In this document: piece after piece, positions 1 through 12,310 of the stretch
Layout: every line of letters begins with the position of its first letter
How positions within the stretch are numbered: the first letter of the stretch is position 1
NCBI GenBank assembly: GCA_018881555.1
Contig: JACAXG010000007.1
Coordinates: forward strand, 16,783,235-16,847,234
Origin: Amblyornis subalaris
Taxonomy: Eukaryota; Chordata; Aves; Passeriformes; Ptilonorhynchidae
Direction: 5' to 3'
Length of the DNA stretch: 64,000 nt
Notes under the pieces: generated by a model
The model's database searches: none
What the model saw: the letters and a program-made list of their open reading frames with translations, nothing else
What the model was told of the DNA's origin: nothing
Translations under genes and position numbers: made by a program

Positions 1-430
1 CCGGGGACGGCGCGGCGGGCAGGGCTCAAGGCCGGCTCCGCGCCGCGGGGAGATGCGGCAGGAGCGGCGCGGCGACGGGTCGGCTCCGACTTGCCGGGCG
101 CCGGGGATGGCCGGCGAGCAGCTCCCACCTCCTCCTCCTCCTTCTCTTCTCCCGCATGGAGGAGGCCCCGGCTGCTCGCGGCGGGAGGCAGGAGAGAGCG
201 AAAAGGAGCGGAGCGGAGCGGCGCGGCCGCCGGGAAAGGCGCCGAAGGGGGACGATGGGCCCGGGCAGAGGCCAGAGCCGTGCGCCCCCTCAGCGCCAAG
301 GGCCGCCGCGCGTGCCCGCCCCGCGGCCTGATTGGCACCGCTCTCCGCCAATCCCCGCGCGGGGGCCGCCGGCCCTGTGGGCGGGGCGNGGGCGGCCCTG
401 AGGCTCCGCCCGGCCGGGCGTGCCAGCCTG
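1..430 (-). promoter_or_regulatory. TSPAN5: CpG-island promoter, probably of TSPAN5 (gene runs left out of window)
   Basis: The first 430 bases are very GC- and CpG-rich and then give way sharply to AT-rich DNA. They carry an inverted CCAAT box (ATTGG at 331-335), a direct CCAAT box (348-352), a GC box (about 377-388) and an inverted GC box (406-411). This is the build of a TATA-less housekeeping promoter. I could not find a coding exon on either strand; the open frames here are the stop-poor frames expected of GC-rich DNA. The TSPAN5 name and the minus strand rest only on the human gene order TSPAN5-EIF4E-METAP1, in which TSPAN5 points away from the EIF4E 3' end. Its 5'UTR and first coding exon would lie at or beyond base 1. 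Confidence 0.5.
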
Positions 431-941
431 AGGGGCTCCAGCCCGGATCCCTCCAGGCTTCGTGCCTCCATCCATGCCTCCATCCCTCCGCTTCGACGGC
501 CCGTGGTGACAAGCCCGGGGGATGGGCAGACAGCGAGGAGCATTGGAACACGGCTCCACAGCGGGAGGGCTGCCAGGAGGGCAGCACGGGTTCTGGGCTG
601 GCTNCGGTGATGAGCAGGAGCGAGACCGTAATTGCACGGTGGAGGTTGTTCTGAATGGGCGCCNTCAGATCGCCTCCCACATGAGCTCGTATGCGCCACA
701 CGCGCAGGAACACATGAAGAACCATTGTACAATGGTTGCTAGAGTTTATATTTTAACATCGTCTGAGTTTATACTGAACCTAACAGCTGTAAAGTTATGT
801 GGCTTAGTTGTATTCATACGCTATTTGGGATTCAGAGTCCACGTGGTCTGGCATTAACAGCATAATTAATAGCATTTCTTTGCTGAAGAACGTCGTCGTT
901 TCAATGGATCAAGCTTTCAGAGTTTCCTGGTCTAGATCTAA
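431..941. other. Promoter flank, no gene seen
   Basis: GC content falls steadily across this stretch. A short C/T-rich run with repeated CCTCCATCC-like words lies at about 465-492. I see no splice-bounded exon or known repeat before the CR1 copy that follows. Confidence 0.5.
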
Positions 942-1318
942 GAGAGAGCCTGGAGAAGAGGAGGCACAGGGGTGACCTCATCACTCCCTACCTCCCTGAA
1001 AGGAGGTTGTGCCAGGTGGGGGTCAGTCTCTTCTGCCCGGCAACCAGCGACAGGATGAGAGGAAATGGCCTCAAGCTGTGCCAGATGGGGGTTTAGGTTA
1101 GACATAAGGAGGAATTTCTTCACAGAAAGGGTTGTTAAACATTGGAATGGACTGCCCAGGGAGGTGGTAGAGTCATCGCCACTGGAGGTGTTTAAGGAAA
1201 GACTGGATGTGGCACTCAATGCCATGGTCTAATTGACAAGGTGGTGATCTGACAAAGTTGGACTTCAATCTCAGACATCTTTTCCAACCTAAGTGATTCT
1301 GTGATTATGTGATTCTGC
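942..1318 (+). mobile_element. CR1 LINE, 5'-truncated 3' end
   Basis: The stretch reads like the last part of an avian CR1 retrotransposon on the plus strand. It has the GGAGAAGAGGAGGC-like block, a block around AGGAATTTCTTCACAGAAAGG, then CTGCCCAGGGAGGTGGTAGAGTC. It ends at about 1290-1316 in the degenerate GTGATTCTGTG-type terminal repeats. Only the 3' end is present, as is usual for CR1 because reverse transcription stops early. It cannot encode an active element. Bases from 1170 to 1250 match the inverted copy at 48484-49290, so the two belong to the same or close subfamilies. Confidence 0.9.
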
Positions 1319-4300
1319 AAGTACAACTCTTAATTCAATAAATGGAAGACTTCTTTATAATAAATTATATTTCCCATCTCTACGGGATTGCAAGATAGCA
1401 CACTTCAGAAGCATGATACTGTTAGAAATACAGAAGATAGTCTTGGTTCAAGATCATATCATATCAGTTATGGGGCCTTGTCATGAGCCTTTTTTGAGAG
1501 CAAAGAGAAATATTTGTCTGTCACATCTGGTAGACATTGAGAAGAAAAAGCATCTGCTGAAATGAATCCATGAAAATAAAAAATGTTTTTGGTAAATGAG
1601 AAGTTAATGCAACACATTTATACCCTTTAACTGTGACTGTATAGTTTATCACATGAACATTATCCCTGTGTCTATTGTTAATGCTGTCTTTGCATGACCA
1701 TCCATGGGAAGAGGGTAGAAACGGGTGAATAATTAGTAATGCACTATGCCAGTGGATAAAGGCACATCACCACTTACAGTAGGGTATGGTAATAATGTAT
1801 TATATTAAGGTGCTGTTTTTACAATTGGATTCAAATATTAGTGACAACCTGTACAAACATTTATAATATTACTGTCACAACAACGCTCCTAACATCACGT
1901 GTTGGCACCCTTTAGCATTTTAATGCTTCACAGGCAGCAGGAAAATATTACAGAGTAATATTTATTATGATAAGTTCAGTAGCAATCTCAAATGTTTTAC
2001 CTATTAATCCATTCACTCCCAACAACTCGACAAGAAAAGCAACCTACATCATTTATAGCATCATATTACATGAGTTCACTTGCTTTCTCAATCGAGCGNA
2101 GTATTATCATTGCCAAGTGTCTTTTTAAAGCCAAAAGCATTTCACATTGTCCCATCATCTGATCGGCTTAAGGGTGTCTGGTTTTAAGGGTTAGATTGCT
2201 CACTTGAAGAGGGTATTGAACACAGAACCCTGCTCTTTTTAATTCACTTTGTGTGTAATAAGCAAGCAGATAGCAAAGGCAGAAGAACAGCTTTGATGTA
2301 GGTAATCGATCTTTCAGAATGCCAGCTGTAGCAGAGTCTTCTGCACCTGCAGCAGCCTCTCTGCTTTACAAACACAATTTGTCTCCTGTCCTAAACAAAC
2401 AGGGATAAAAAAAATCCCCATCCTTCGGCTTTGTGCCATCTCTTGTGGATTGCTTCTTATATGCTTTGTCCACCTAGGCCTGGAAGCTGAGCAAGATGAC
2501 TGTGACAGCACTTTAAATTCACCGTTAGTTACCAGTCAACACTGAATTCTACTGTGATGTTTTGGCACAAAAGCCTGAGGCAATACTAAGCAGGAGCAAT
2601 ATTACCTTTTCTTGCAGAAGGGCGAGACAGTTATTCAAATTCCATCAGTTCATAATTCATCCGACAAGGCACAGGAGTACTAATGGGCGGTATTTCAATG
2701 ACAAAGCTGTTTCTGGTAGCACAGTGCTTCGTAACACCAGGAATGCTTTGATTTGCCAGTGACATTGAGAAAAAGCCCCATCCGAATGACTAAATCTGCT
2801 TCCCATCTCTGAGATGTAGATATCAGTGGACTTATTCTGACTAGACTGGCCAACTCTAATGCTAATAAGTGTGGCAAGTTTGAGAAGTTCATATCTTAAA
2901 AGAGGTAGAGTTGAAGACTCTGAAATTCTTACTTCCCACCAAGTAAAAGAGTCCTCATCCCAGGTCCTCAAATCAATCATTCCTTAGATCCAGTACCTCT
3001 GTCTTTGTGTCAGCTCCTGTTTTTTGATCTATGAATTCTTTGACAGTTTTTCAAGAGAAAAAGAAGTGCAAGCACAAGTGACTCGAGAAGAGAAGTGGCA
3101 GAGCAGCACAGTGAAGACTGTAGTTCTGTGAGTTATTGCATTGCCAATCTCATCTCATGCCACATGCACTGGGATAAAGAGCTGTGGTCTAAGAAAAGTT
3201 TGGTGTCTGTGTCCGTAAGTCTAGTTATTTCCTAGACAATTCATTTTAGTGGGAATTCATAGGATAGCAATCTTTTTCAGTGGGGAAGCCATAGAGCTTT
3301 CAGGCAGACAACAAGATTTATAAAGTTAGAGGTATTACCTACCTCAGAATATTTTTCAATCTAAGTAACATACTAGTTCTTAATGCCATTTGTGTTCATT
3401 TGCTAGTTTTGCAACCATGAAAACACTTTGTTTTCTGCTTAGCAAAAGTTTGACCTCCGATGAGGGTACATTTTTTAGGTTTAGAAGGAATTCTGAGATA
3501 AGAATTTCATAGGACTAAACTCCAGTGGCGATACAAGCTGTATTGGCCTTGGTGAAAGTACATGCTGTGTCCCAGATGTAAACATGACTTCAACTCCCCT
3601 CAAGAATAACAAGTGCAAGTACTGACTGATTGCTGTTATGGGTAACACTGGTGAGTACTGAGCTGCTTTTTCATATGAAACTTAGCTCTCAATATACTGC
3701 ANAATAATATCGTGGTGCAGGACCAACCCAACATCATCATAATGTGATAACAACAACATTGTTGTTAGGATGATTCACAAAGCAGGAAGCATGTCTATAC
3801 ATCTGCGGGGTTAGAGGCCAGAAACTGAAGCTCAGGCATACCAAATAACAGCCAATAACCCATTGCATTATGTCTGATTTTACTTTCTCAAGAGAATGTG
3901 TATCTGAGCCTTTATTTTCTGCCTCAAAATGCTGTGCTTTTTGTGTCAGGTAGCTCGAGCTACTGCCTGGGCTGCTTGGGAGAGGAAGGGGTGGGAGTGG
4001 TGGCACTCTTCCTGCCCACACTCTCCGGGCGGGGGCAAAGGAGGGGCCCGGGCTGCGGCTGCACCCTGGTGTTGCTTGGGGCAAGCATCCTGATGCAGAG
4101 CTCTCTTTTTGTAGTGGATGCAGTGCCTTAGCAAGCCCCTATTCTGGAGACTTTTACAGAGCTCTTTCTTATAAGGAATTATCCCCTACAAGTCTGTACA
4201 ACAGTGAAGCAGGAATAGTATGACACACCTGGTTCACAGCTCACTGTCACACAGTGACTGCAGGTGTGGTGCCAAGTGCACTTATAAGCAAACTGGCTCC

Positions 4301-7300
4301 AAAGGGCATTAATTATGAGGTAGTTCTTACAACCATTTTGCGCACAGGACAGTGACAGGGCTTAATGAGATAAAACATGCATTATTCCACAAAAAGAGAC
4401 ACAGATTTGCAATTCACCATTTTAAGTAATCTTTGAGAATGTTTCCCTTCAAGGGTTTCCTATACTGGTCTTGGGTCTAAACCACCTGAGCTTCTCCCAT
4501 CCCTCCTCCTGTGCAGATTTTTGTTTCTCCTGGGAGCCTGAATCAGAGTTTTCCACAATCTCTTAGGAGTGGCACCTCTTTCTGGAAACATCTGTAAACC
4601 TGTCTGAAGGTCAGGGAGTAGAAGCAGGGGGTAGGATGAGAGAGTGCATGACTGCAAATCTGGCTGCAACGCTAAGTTGCAGCCAGAGTGATAGGAGGAG
4701 AGGCTTACCAGAGCAATTCATCTCAGAGCCCAGCTTTTAGAACTGTTTTCCACTATGGCCTTGCCAATAATTGAGCCAAAAGGCATTAGAGTACCTGTTT
4801 GGCCAGCTTGGTCAGGAGTTCAGCCCCCAGACCTCTGCACAGGCAGGGACTTAAATTGTCTTGCTGCGAACAGAGTGGGAAAAGCAGGCTGTGCAAAGAG
4901 CTCTCATTTCAAATTCAAGCAACATTTTTTTTCATTGCTTTTTGATTCAAGTGGCTATAGAGATGCTGTGATCTGAAGGGGCTCTATGTCCTTGCCTTCA
5001 CAGCAGAGAGCTGATCCAAAACCCTCTGGGGAGAGCAATGAGGTGCACAAGGGAGGCAGCACCTGCTGGAGGAAGGNCCAGATACATAGTGCAGCCTGGC
5101 TGCAGGGAGCCAGCTCCTATCCCGTCAGGAACATGCTTGCTTATCTGAGCTATGGCAAGAGCAGGGACAGAAGTGCTGTCATCTCTGCTGTGATATCAGT
5201 GTCTCCTGTCTGTCAGACTACACAACAGGGTGCATCCAGGGCCTCTAACAGTTTATTAGAGCTGTACCAGAGTTCTGCAAGTGAGCTGATAGTCCCAAAG
5301 GAAGGTGGTTGATATGTTTAAGCTGATTTCCCCACAATTTTGTGTCTGGTTCTTCATACCCACCTTCTCTATTCACATGCAGTGACAGTTACCACACAGC
5401 TGGATCAAAGATACCAGTTTCCTTTACCTTTGGTATTGACATTTTTGATTTCTCAGATGTTATGCAGAGCTGCCACAGCAAACATAACACTTGTAATAGC
5501 ACCAGTGAACAGGTATTTTACAGCAGTATTCTGTATAGTTTATATCAGTAGACCGGTTTAGGAACAAGGTAAATAAAATAAGTTTTTTTAAACATTTCTT
5601 AAAGGCATAAAAAGCAGTATTAGAGTGATTATAAAACCACACTGTTGCCAGGGCTTTTTGCATCCCACGGTGTCATAGGAGAAATACACAATGCCTGTGA
5701 TAATGCTACATCTTTGACAGACAGTCTTCTGTGCTCAGCAATAATATGCTGCTTGTGATAGGCTAAAGTAGGACTTTGTTTCTGGACTATTTCCAAACAG
5801 GAGATTGCACTTCATAAATAATCTGCACATGTTACCCTTCAGGCACCTTTAAAAATGAAGCACTTCAAAAAAATATATGATTTACTTGTTTGCAAGTCCA
5901 GTAAGTGGAAATTTCCAAGCCTTTTTTATTCTCTNCTGTTGCATTAACAAAATCAGAAACCTTCCTGCAGATGAGAACAGAGTAGCCCCCAATAGTCTTG
6001 TTGGGTTGAACAATTACTTTTGAAGTCTGTTTATTCAGAGGCTTGTCATTTGCTGGATGCTTCGCTACCTGTGTTTCTGTGAGTCTTGATGGGTGGAGTT
6101 TATTTTAATTTCCTGCTCTTCTTCTACCACACTAGTTATGCCATCANCTTTTTTTTTTTTTGCTGTCGTAGTGCTTCAAGAAATTGAAGTGTGAGACTGA
6201 TACTGATATTTAAGAGAAAAGAAAACTCACCCCAGACCTATTTTTAGATTCATCTCCATCTTGTCATTTCATGTGTCATCTTCTTTAGGCACATCTTCAG
6301 GCTCCCACAAAGCTTTAAAGTGCCCTAAGATTTCCCAATTTGATATTTTAGATTATACTACCTTGGAGGCAGGGACTATGATTCCTCTTTGTTCCTGCAA
6401 ATGACAAGCACAAAATGCTAGTGCTGTGACAGCAAAACAACTAAAGTAATTTTAATTTAAAAACATACCTCTCTATTGTTTTGAACTCAGGATACAGATA
6501 CATCTATAGAAACAAATGTGAACCCAGTAAATACAAGTAACAGAGCTGAAAACGTGAAGAGACTCATGGGGGGAAAAAAAGTGGTATCTTCAAGAAACAG
6601 ATGCTTTGCCTATTCCTCTTGTCTGCTTTCAGGCAGGAGAAATCTTTCTTTTGAACTGGGCCTTCTTGCTCTGTATGATGTATCAGTCTGCAATCATCAG
6701 AAAAGTTGACATTTTTCATTCAGAGGTATTAATTTTTTTAAGATATTGACTGTGAGGAAAATAATTTTTNTTAAGGGAAAGACATTTCTGCCTCAAATCA
6801 CAGTGACATTTATGTCAGTGTCTCAAAGTTTTACAGATTTTACATCACCAAATTCACCAGATCAAAGTACATGACTGTGACTACTCAGGATGTTGTGATG
6901 CTGTATCCCATCTGAGTGAGGAGCTGTTAAATGTGTCCCACTTACGCATACACCTATGAAATAAGAGACTCAGTGAAAACTGTATTGCACATGGAATGGA
7001 ATTTAAAAACAACAGGACTAGGGAGTTTTTCTTTTTTGTCTTGCAAAGTGGCTATAATTTTCTTAGATATTACCACAGCTCTTTCAGTCCGTTTTAAAAG
7101 CTTGAGCTATTTATCAGGAAGGTAAATCTGCTAAAAGCATCAGCTGTTTAAAAATGTTAAGCTATAAAGTGGGTGGGCAGAGAGCTTACAANGAGTCCAT
7201 TGTTCTGGGCTAAGCACGGTCACTGAGCTGGGAACAAAAGTGAGAGCTGGACAAAAAGGAGGTCTGGCCATCTAGTGGTAAATTACCCCGCTGTGCAGCC

Positions 7301-10300
7301 TGCTGGTGTCTGCCTTCCAGGGGATGCTCACAGGGCTTCCGTGTGCTCCGGGGAGGAAGAAAGGAACATTGCCCAGATTTTGACAGGTGCAGGACTCCGC
7401 AGCAATGAGACATGTAGGGAACAAGACAAGGGGCATAGGACTCTGCAGCCAAACTGGGAGAAAGGGTGGCAGGAGCGGTGACTGTATCAAACACAAGGGC
7501 AGCTTTGCCTAGGGGGACAAGGAAGAGCCTGCACTCACTCAGGCAGGCAGTTCCACACCATAGAACTGCACCAGTTTACAGGTGCCTGCTTACTGCNCTT
7601 GTTCAGTCTCTCTTTCAGAATACATCTTTGTCCTAACGAGCTTCCACTTGCTACCCTGCCTGCATCTGTACAGCAGCATTCTGAGAAAAATGTGGGCAGT
7701 TTTCCATAGTCCCATAGCAGAGAACAGCATGTCCAGTGGATACACACAACCAAATGGTGCAATGTACTCNTGTCCCATTTCACACAGGGAAAAGAAAGGT
7801 CTAAGCCAAATTGTCACATCTGAAACAAGGATGAGGCAATCAAACAGCTATGCAAAGAAAGCCATATGCTGAGTCCAAGCTGGGATAAAACACTCACCCA
7901 GAAATTTATTGAGAGAGATAACTGTTTTATATCTTCTGTATGGTTACAAAGTAAGAGAAAAAGCTTAACCTTGGGAAAGCCTGAAGAGACATCAAAATAG
8001 TAAACTATTAAATNCTTCAGGAAAAGTTTAAAAACCGAGCAATCTGTATGCCTGAATACCTCAGTACTCAGCCCAATGTGCCAAAGCTCCCGTTCCAAAA
8101 GTGATCTCGGTGCTTAGAAGCCCAAGTCTCCTTGGAAGCAGTGAGATGCAAGTCCTGTGGGGCCTAGTTTGCAACTTGCTTGGGCACTTAGAAACAGTAT
8201 CCAGTGGGATGGTGTAAGCAATCTGGACATTAAATTACCACTGGTGAACTGAACCCCAGTAAAAGCATAAAGCAGCTCATCTGTTTACTTAACTATAGAT
8301 GCAACAACCAATATTAGAGATNTAGCTTCTCTTACATAGTTGTAAGCAATTGATTTCCATCTGCCTTTGTTAACTTATGAAATAACACTATGATATTAAA
8401 TTCCCTGTTGCTACATTTTACTCCAAGCTAATTTGACTGCTACTCAACTCTCTTGAATTACCAAATTTTGTCCAAAGCACAACCCTTTTTTGGTTTACAG
8501 ACACATGAAACTGCATTGCACGTTGTACATCAGCTACTAAGCACTGGCCAGAATGCAGTTGTGGTTATACCAGGCATAGCCAGGTGAATATGGAATAATT
8601 CTGTGAAACTCCAAAGAGTTAACTTTGTGCTGTAAGTGAGAACTTTTATAACCAAAAACAAAGCTCTGTTCCAAGTAGTTACTGCAGCATGAACTGATTT
8701 TAGCAAAAACATTTGTTCTTTATCAGAAAACACAGTTCTGGAGGGAGCACAGAGGATAATGCTTCCCTTGAGGTAGGGGATAGCCAAAGTCAGCTCAGTG
8801 TTACTTGCTGACAGCCACTAGTGTAGAAAAGAAATACAGCTGTGTCCTCCTAGAGTGGTATCAGCTACTATATCTCAAACCTTCACTTCTATTTGTGAAA
8901 CATTTCTGTTACTCACAGTGGACAGCTAAAAAANCAGGGGGGAAACATCTGGTTACTACTTTGAAGTGGTATTTGCCATTGATTTTCCAATGCAATACCA
9001 GAAAAAAGATAGGGATGCAAATTCATAATGAATGTTTTGTCAATATTCTGTTCTAAGGAATATTTGGCCATGGAAAGGGTGGATGTCCCAATGAGCTACT
9101 ATGCTCCTTTTTCATTTGGTCTTTACCAAACATGCTCTCTTACCTGGCTAACAGGAGAAATTAACTGCCTGGTGCCTGAAACTGTGTTCCCCAGTGGGGT
9201 GCCTCTCATGCCATCTCGCCTCTCATTTCACTAATGGATCCCACCTGATATTTGCAGTGAATCCTACACCACAACACTTTCAGAGCTGTCTGAAACCACA
9301 GACTTTCGCAAGAAAACAAGGNTAAAAGTTGTGATTTTCACTTCTCTGTTTTACCCACTGGGAAGCTGAAGCAACAGGTAAGCTGTAATGGACTTTCTTA
9401 AAGTCCATTTACATCCTAGTAAATCAGTGGCCAAGTTTGCTGCATGTTCCTGTACTCAGCAGTCAGTAAGAGGCCAAGTCAGAATGCTGGATGTGAGCAT
9501 CCTGCTTCAAAATCTCTCAGTCTGCTTTTGCTTTTTTTTCCCAGGCAAACACAGCCACATCTCTGGGATAGAGTAGTACCTAAATCAGCATTCCCTTTCC
9601 GTATGTTTTGGATATTCATTGAAACGGGGTTATTTTTTAAAGACTCAAAAGTGGAGTTTAAAAGCTGCTCACTTAAGAAAAAGGGGTCAAGAAGGAGAGC
9701 NGCAGAAAAGGGATCAATGTTTTTGGGCAGAAAACATGGAAACCGCACCTCCTTCAATTTGTAAAACACCCGCTGGGGTCGGGGCAGGGTGGTTTGGCAA
9801 TGAGCACAAATGTACACAATCCTGTAGACACTGGGGGCTGTCTGCACTCAGGGCACCGCTGCTGTCTCACTTTCCACTCCTCTGCAGGTCGCCTGCGGCA
9901 CTCTGCAAACACACTCCTCTCCTGGGGTTATTTTTGAAGCAGCTCCTTAAAACAGATGTCCTCATATGTGTCTCTTTGCTGCTACACAAATAACACTTTG
10001 CCTCATGCTCCTGCCATCCTTTTGAACTAAATTAAAAAAAAAAAAAAAAATAAAAGAAAGAGGAGGGGGAAAGAAGAGTATCCTTTCCCACTGGTGGTTT
10101 CTATTGTAACTTTCATGGCACTGTCACTCTGGGGCATGTGTGTTGCCTTTGTGCCCTTCACAGAATGATCTACAAACATTTTTTTCTATCCAGCTTCCTT
10201 CCTTGCCCTTCCCAGAATTCTTCCCTCTTTAGTCCCTTTCCAACTCTCTCCCTCTTCTCCTTTTCTAACTTCTGGATGCATTGCAAAGGTCTCATAGCTC

Positions 10301-12086
10301 TCTCAGACATGCACAGGTCTCATAAAAGCTTCCTCTTGAGTAATACTACCAAGGAAGGATCCACATGTACCAGTTACAATTTGTCCTCCATGCATAGTCT
10401 TCCTCCAGCTAGCAGCACCATTGCTTGGCACCCAGGCATGCCTGCTTTGGGCATCCCAAACTTCTCCCTTGGAAGGAGTCTTGACTTCTCCTGGTGATAC
10501 TAACATTAGTATGTTCCTNAAGAAGAAAATGGAATGTGTGCAGAATGGATGAGCTTGAGATGCAATGATTAAAGGAGGTGCCAAGTTGTGGAAAAGCAAA
10601 TGAAGTAGAATGTCCTCGATAGAATATTTGGCTTAAATGTCATTATCTAGTACCTTTTATGCACACAGGGACTCATTCTGCCAGCCTTGCTCACTGAGTA
10701 GGCAGGAAGTATCCTTAGGGGTTTAAAGGGAACTGATCAAGGTACTTTGCCTGAGTGGAGGAAGTAAGCATGAGCCAGTAGAGGTAGAAGCAGAGGAATT
10801 ACACAAGTCTGAACTCTGAGCCCACATGTGAAATCCCAGCTCTGAGAAAATCAGCAAGAGTTTTGGGGATTTTGGCTGGCAGTGGAGAGGTTTTATCACA
10901 CACCTTATTGGGCAATGTTTCTACCAAAGTGCAGAACAAAACTAATTTGCAGAGCCAAGGGCTTAGAACAAGAGAAGAATATTTTCCCCTCTATCCAAGG
11001 TCCTATGTACAATCAGCAGTGACACCACTGGAAGCTAAACCAAGAAACTACAGTTTATAAAATGCGATTTCTCAGAGACAGCCCTGGTGGAATAATAGCA
11101 TTCCTGAATAGCTGTTGTAACATTGCTGTCAACAAGGCCTCCGAAATGCCAAACAGGGTTTCAACAATTGTTAATGCTGCTCAGTTTCATTTGTGTCTTC
11201 CTAGGGGACTGCAAAATTATCAGGCTGTCCGTTTTTACTCCTCCTCTTTGCCTGATTCTGAGAGCAAGGTCCTACAGTCTTCAGAAGCTTCCTGCAGAAG
11301 CTTTGTTACTGGTGGCACGGGGATGATAAACAGGCCATTGTGTGGGGGCAGAGTTNAAATTGGACTCATAAGGTTCAGAACTTGGTTTTTTTGGTTTGTG
11401 GCTTTTTTATTAATTTTTTCCCAATCATGTAATCTCTCCCAACAGCTGTGCTCCCCCTAATGCTAGAAAAGGAAAACAGCCTTCTCCAATTCAGTGCTGT
11501 CCAAGGGGAGCTGCAAAGATGCTTGACAAACAAACAGGCCTTCCACTCCCTGTGGCGGTTTTTCAGCCCTAAGTTCCATCTGCCAGCATGACCTGGCCAA
11601 CAGAAGAAATCAAAAAAGTGAAGTGTTGTCTGCTAGGCACAGCTCTGTGCTATGCTGTGAATTATTACAGCTTTGCCGCTTTAGCACAGAAAATGGATCA
11701 CAGTTGTGATTTCAGGAGGAGGTCATTGGCCCAATTGCTCAATAGTGGGAAAGGGAAAACCTTAGCTGCTGTTCTGCCAAAAAAAAAAAATCCAAACCCA
11801 GCATGAGTCTGGAGATACACACTAAAGTTGCACACACTATGTGGTTCCAGATAGTAGGCATGTTAAAAAAACCACACCCAAACACAAAATCAAAATAAAC
11901 CAACTTAAGTAGAGAACATAAAGTAAAATCAAACATCCTCAGCCCCACAAAGCAGTTCTGTGCTGGGGAACACAGAGGCTCCAGCCTCCTTATGCTGGCA
12001 CATGGAGCCATTGGTAGGGATACAAACGTGGCTACACAGAGCTAAAAGGACACACTGACAAAGGGTCAGGTCATGGAACAAGAACA
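1319..12086. other. Intergenic, no gene recognised
   Basis: AT-rich noncoding DNA between two CR1 copies. The longest open frames are about 120-130 codons and show no known domain, no conserved-looking composition and no paired splice sites. Simple features are a T run near 6149-6160 and an A run near 10030-10048. I cannot exclude enhancers or noncoding RNAs. Confidence 0.6.
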
Positions 12087-12310
12087 TGGGTAGTGATAGT
12101 GATAGGAGATGGGGGAACAATTTTAAACGAAAGGAAGAGAGATTTATATTAGATGTCAGGAAGAAATTCTTGACTGAGAGGGCGCTGAGGCACTGGAATG
12201 GGCTGCCCAGAGCAGCTGTGGATGCCCCATTCCTGGGAGGCCCCACTCAAGGCCAGGCTGGATGGGGCCCTGGGCACCCTGATCTGGTGGGTGACATCCC
12301 TGCCCATGGA
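12087..12310 (+). mobile_element. CR1 LINE fragment
   Basis: Plus-strand CR1 3' region. It contains the block TTAGATGTCAGGAAGAAATTC, then GGCACTGGAATGGGCTGCCC, the GTGGATGCCCCATTCCTGG block and GACATCCCTGCCCATGG. The final short terminal repeats are not recognisable. The subfamily differs from the copy at 942-1318 and is close to the 56003-56101 fragment. Confidence 0.88.

Noticed and set aside
840..845. CACGTG E-box outside promoters (also near 1896, 42897, 50333)
   Set aside because: Six-base words occur by chance at this rate, and these are not near a promoter or CpG island.
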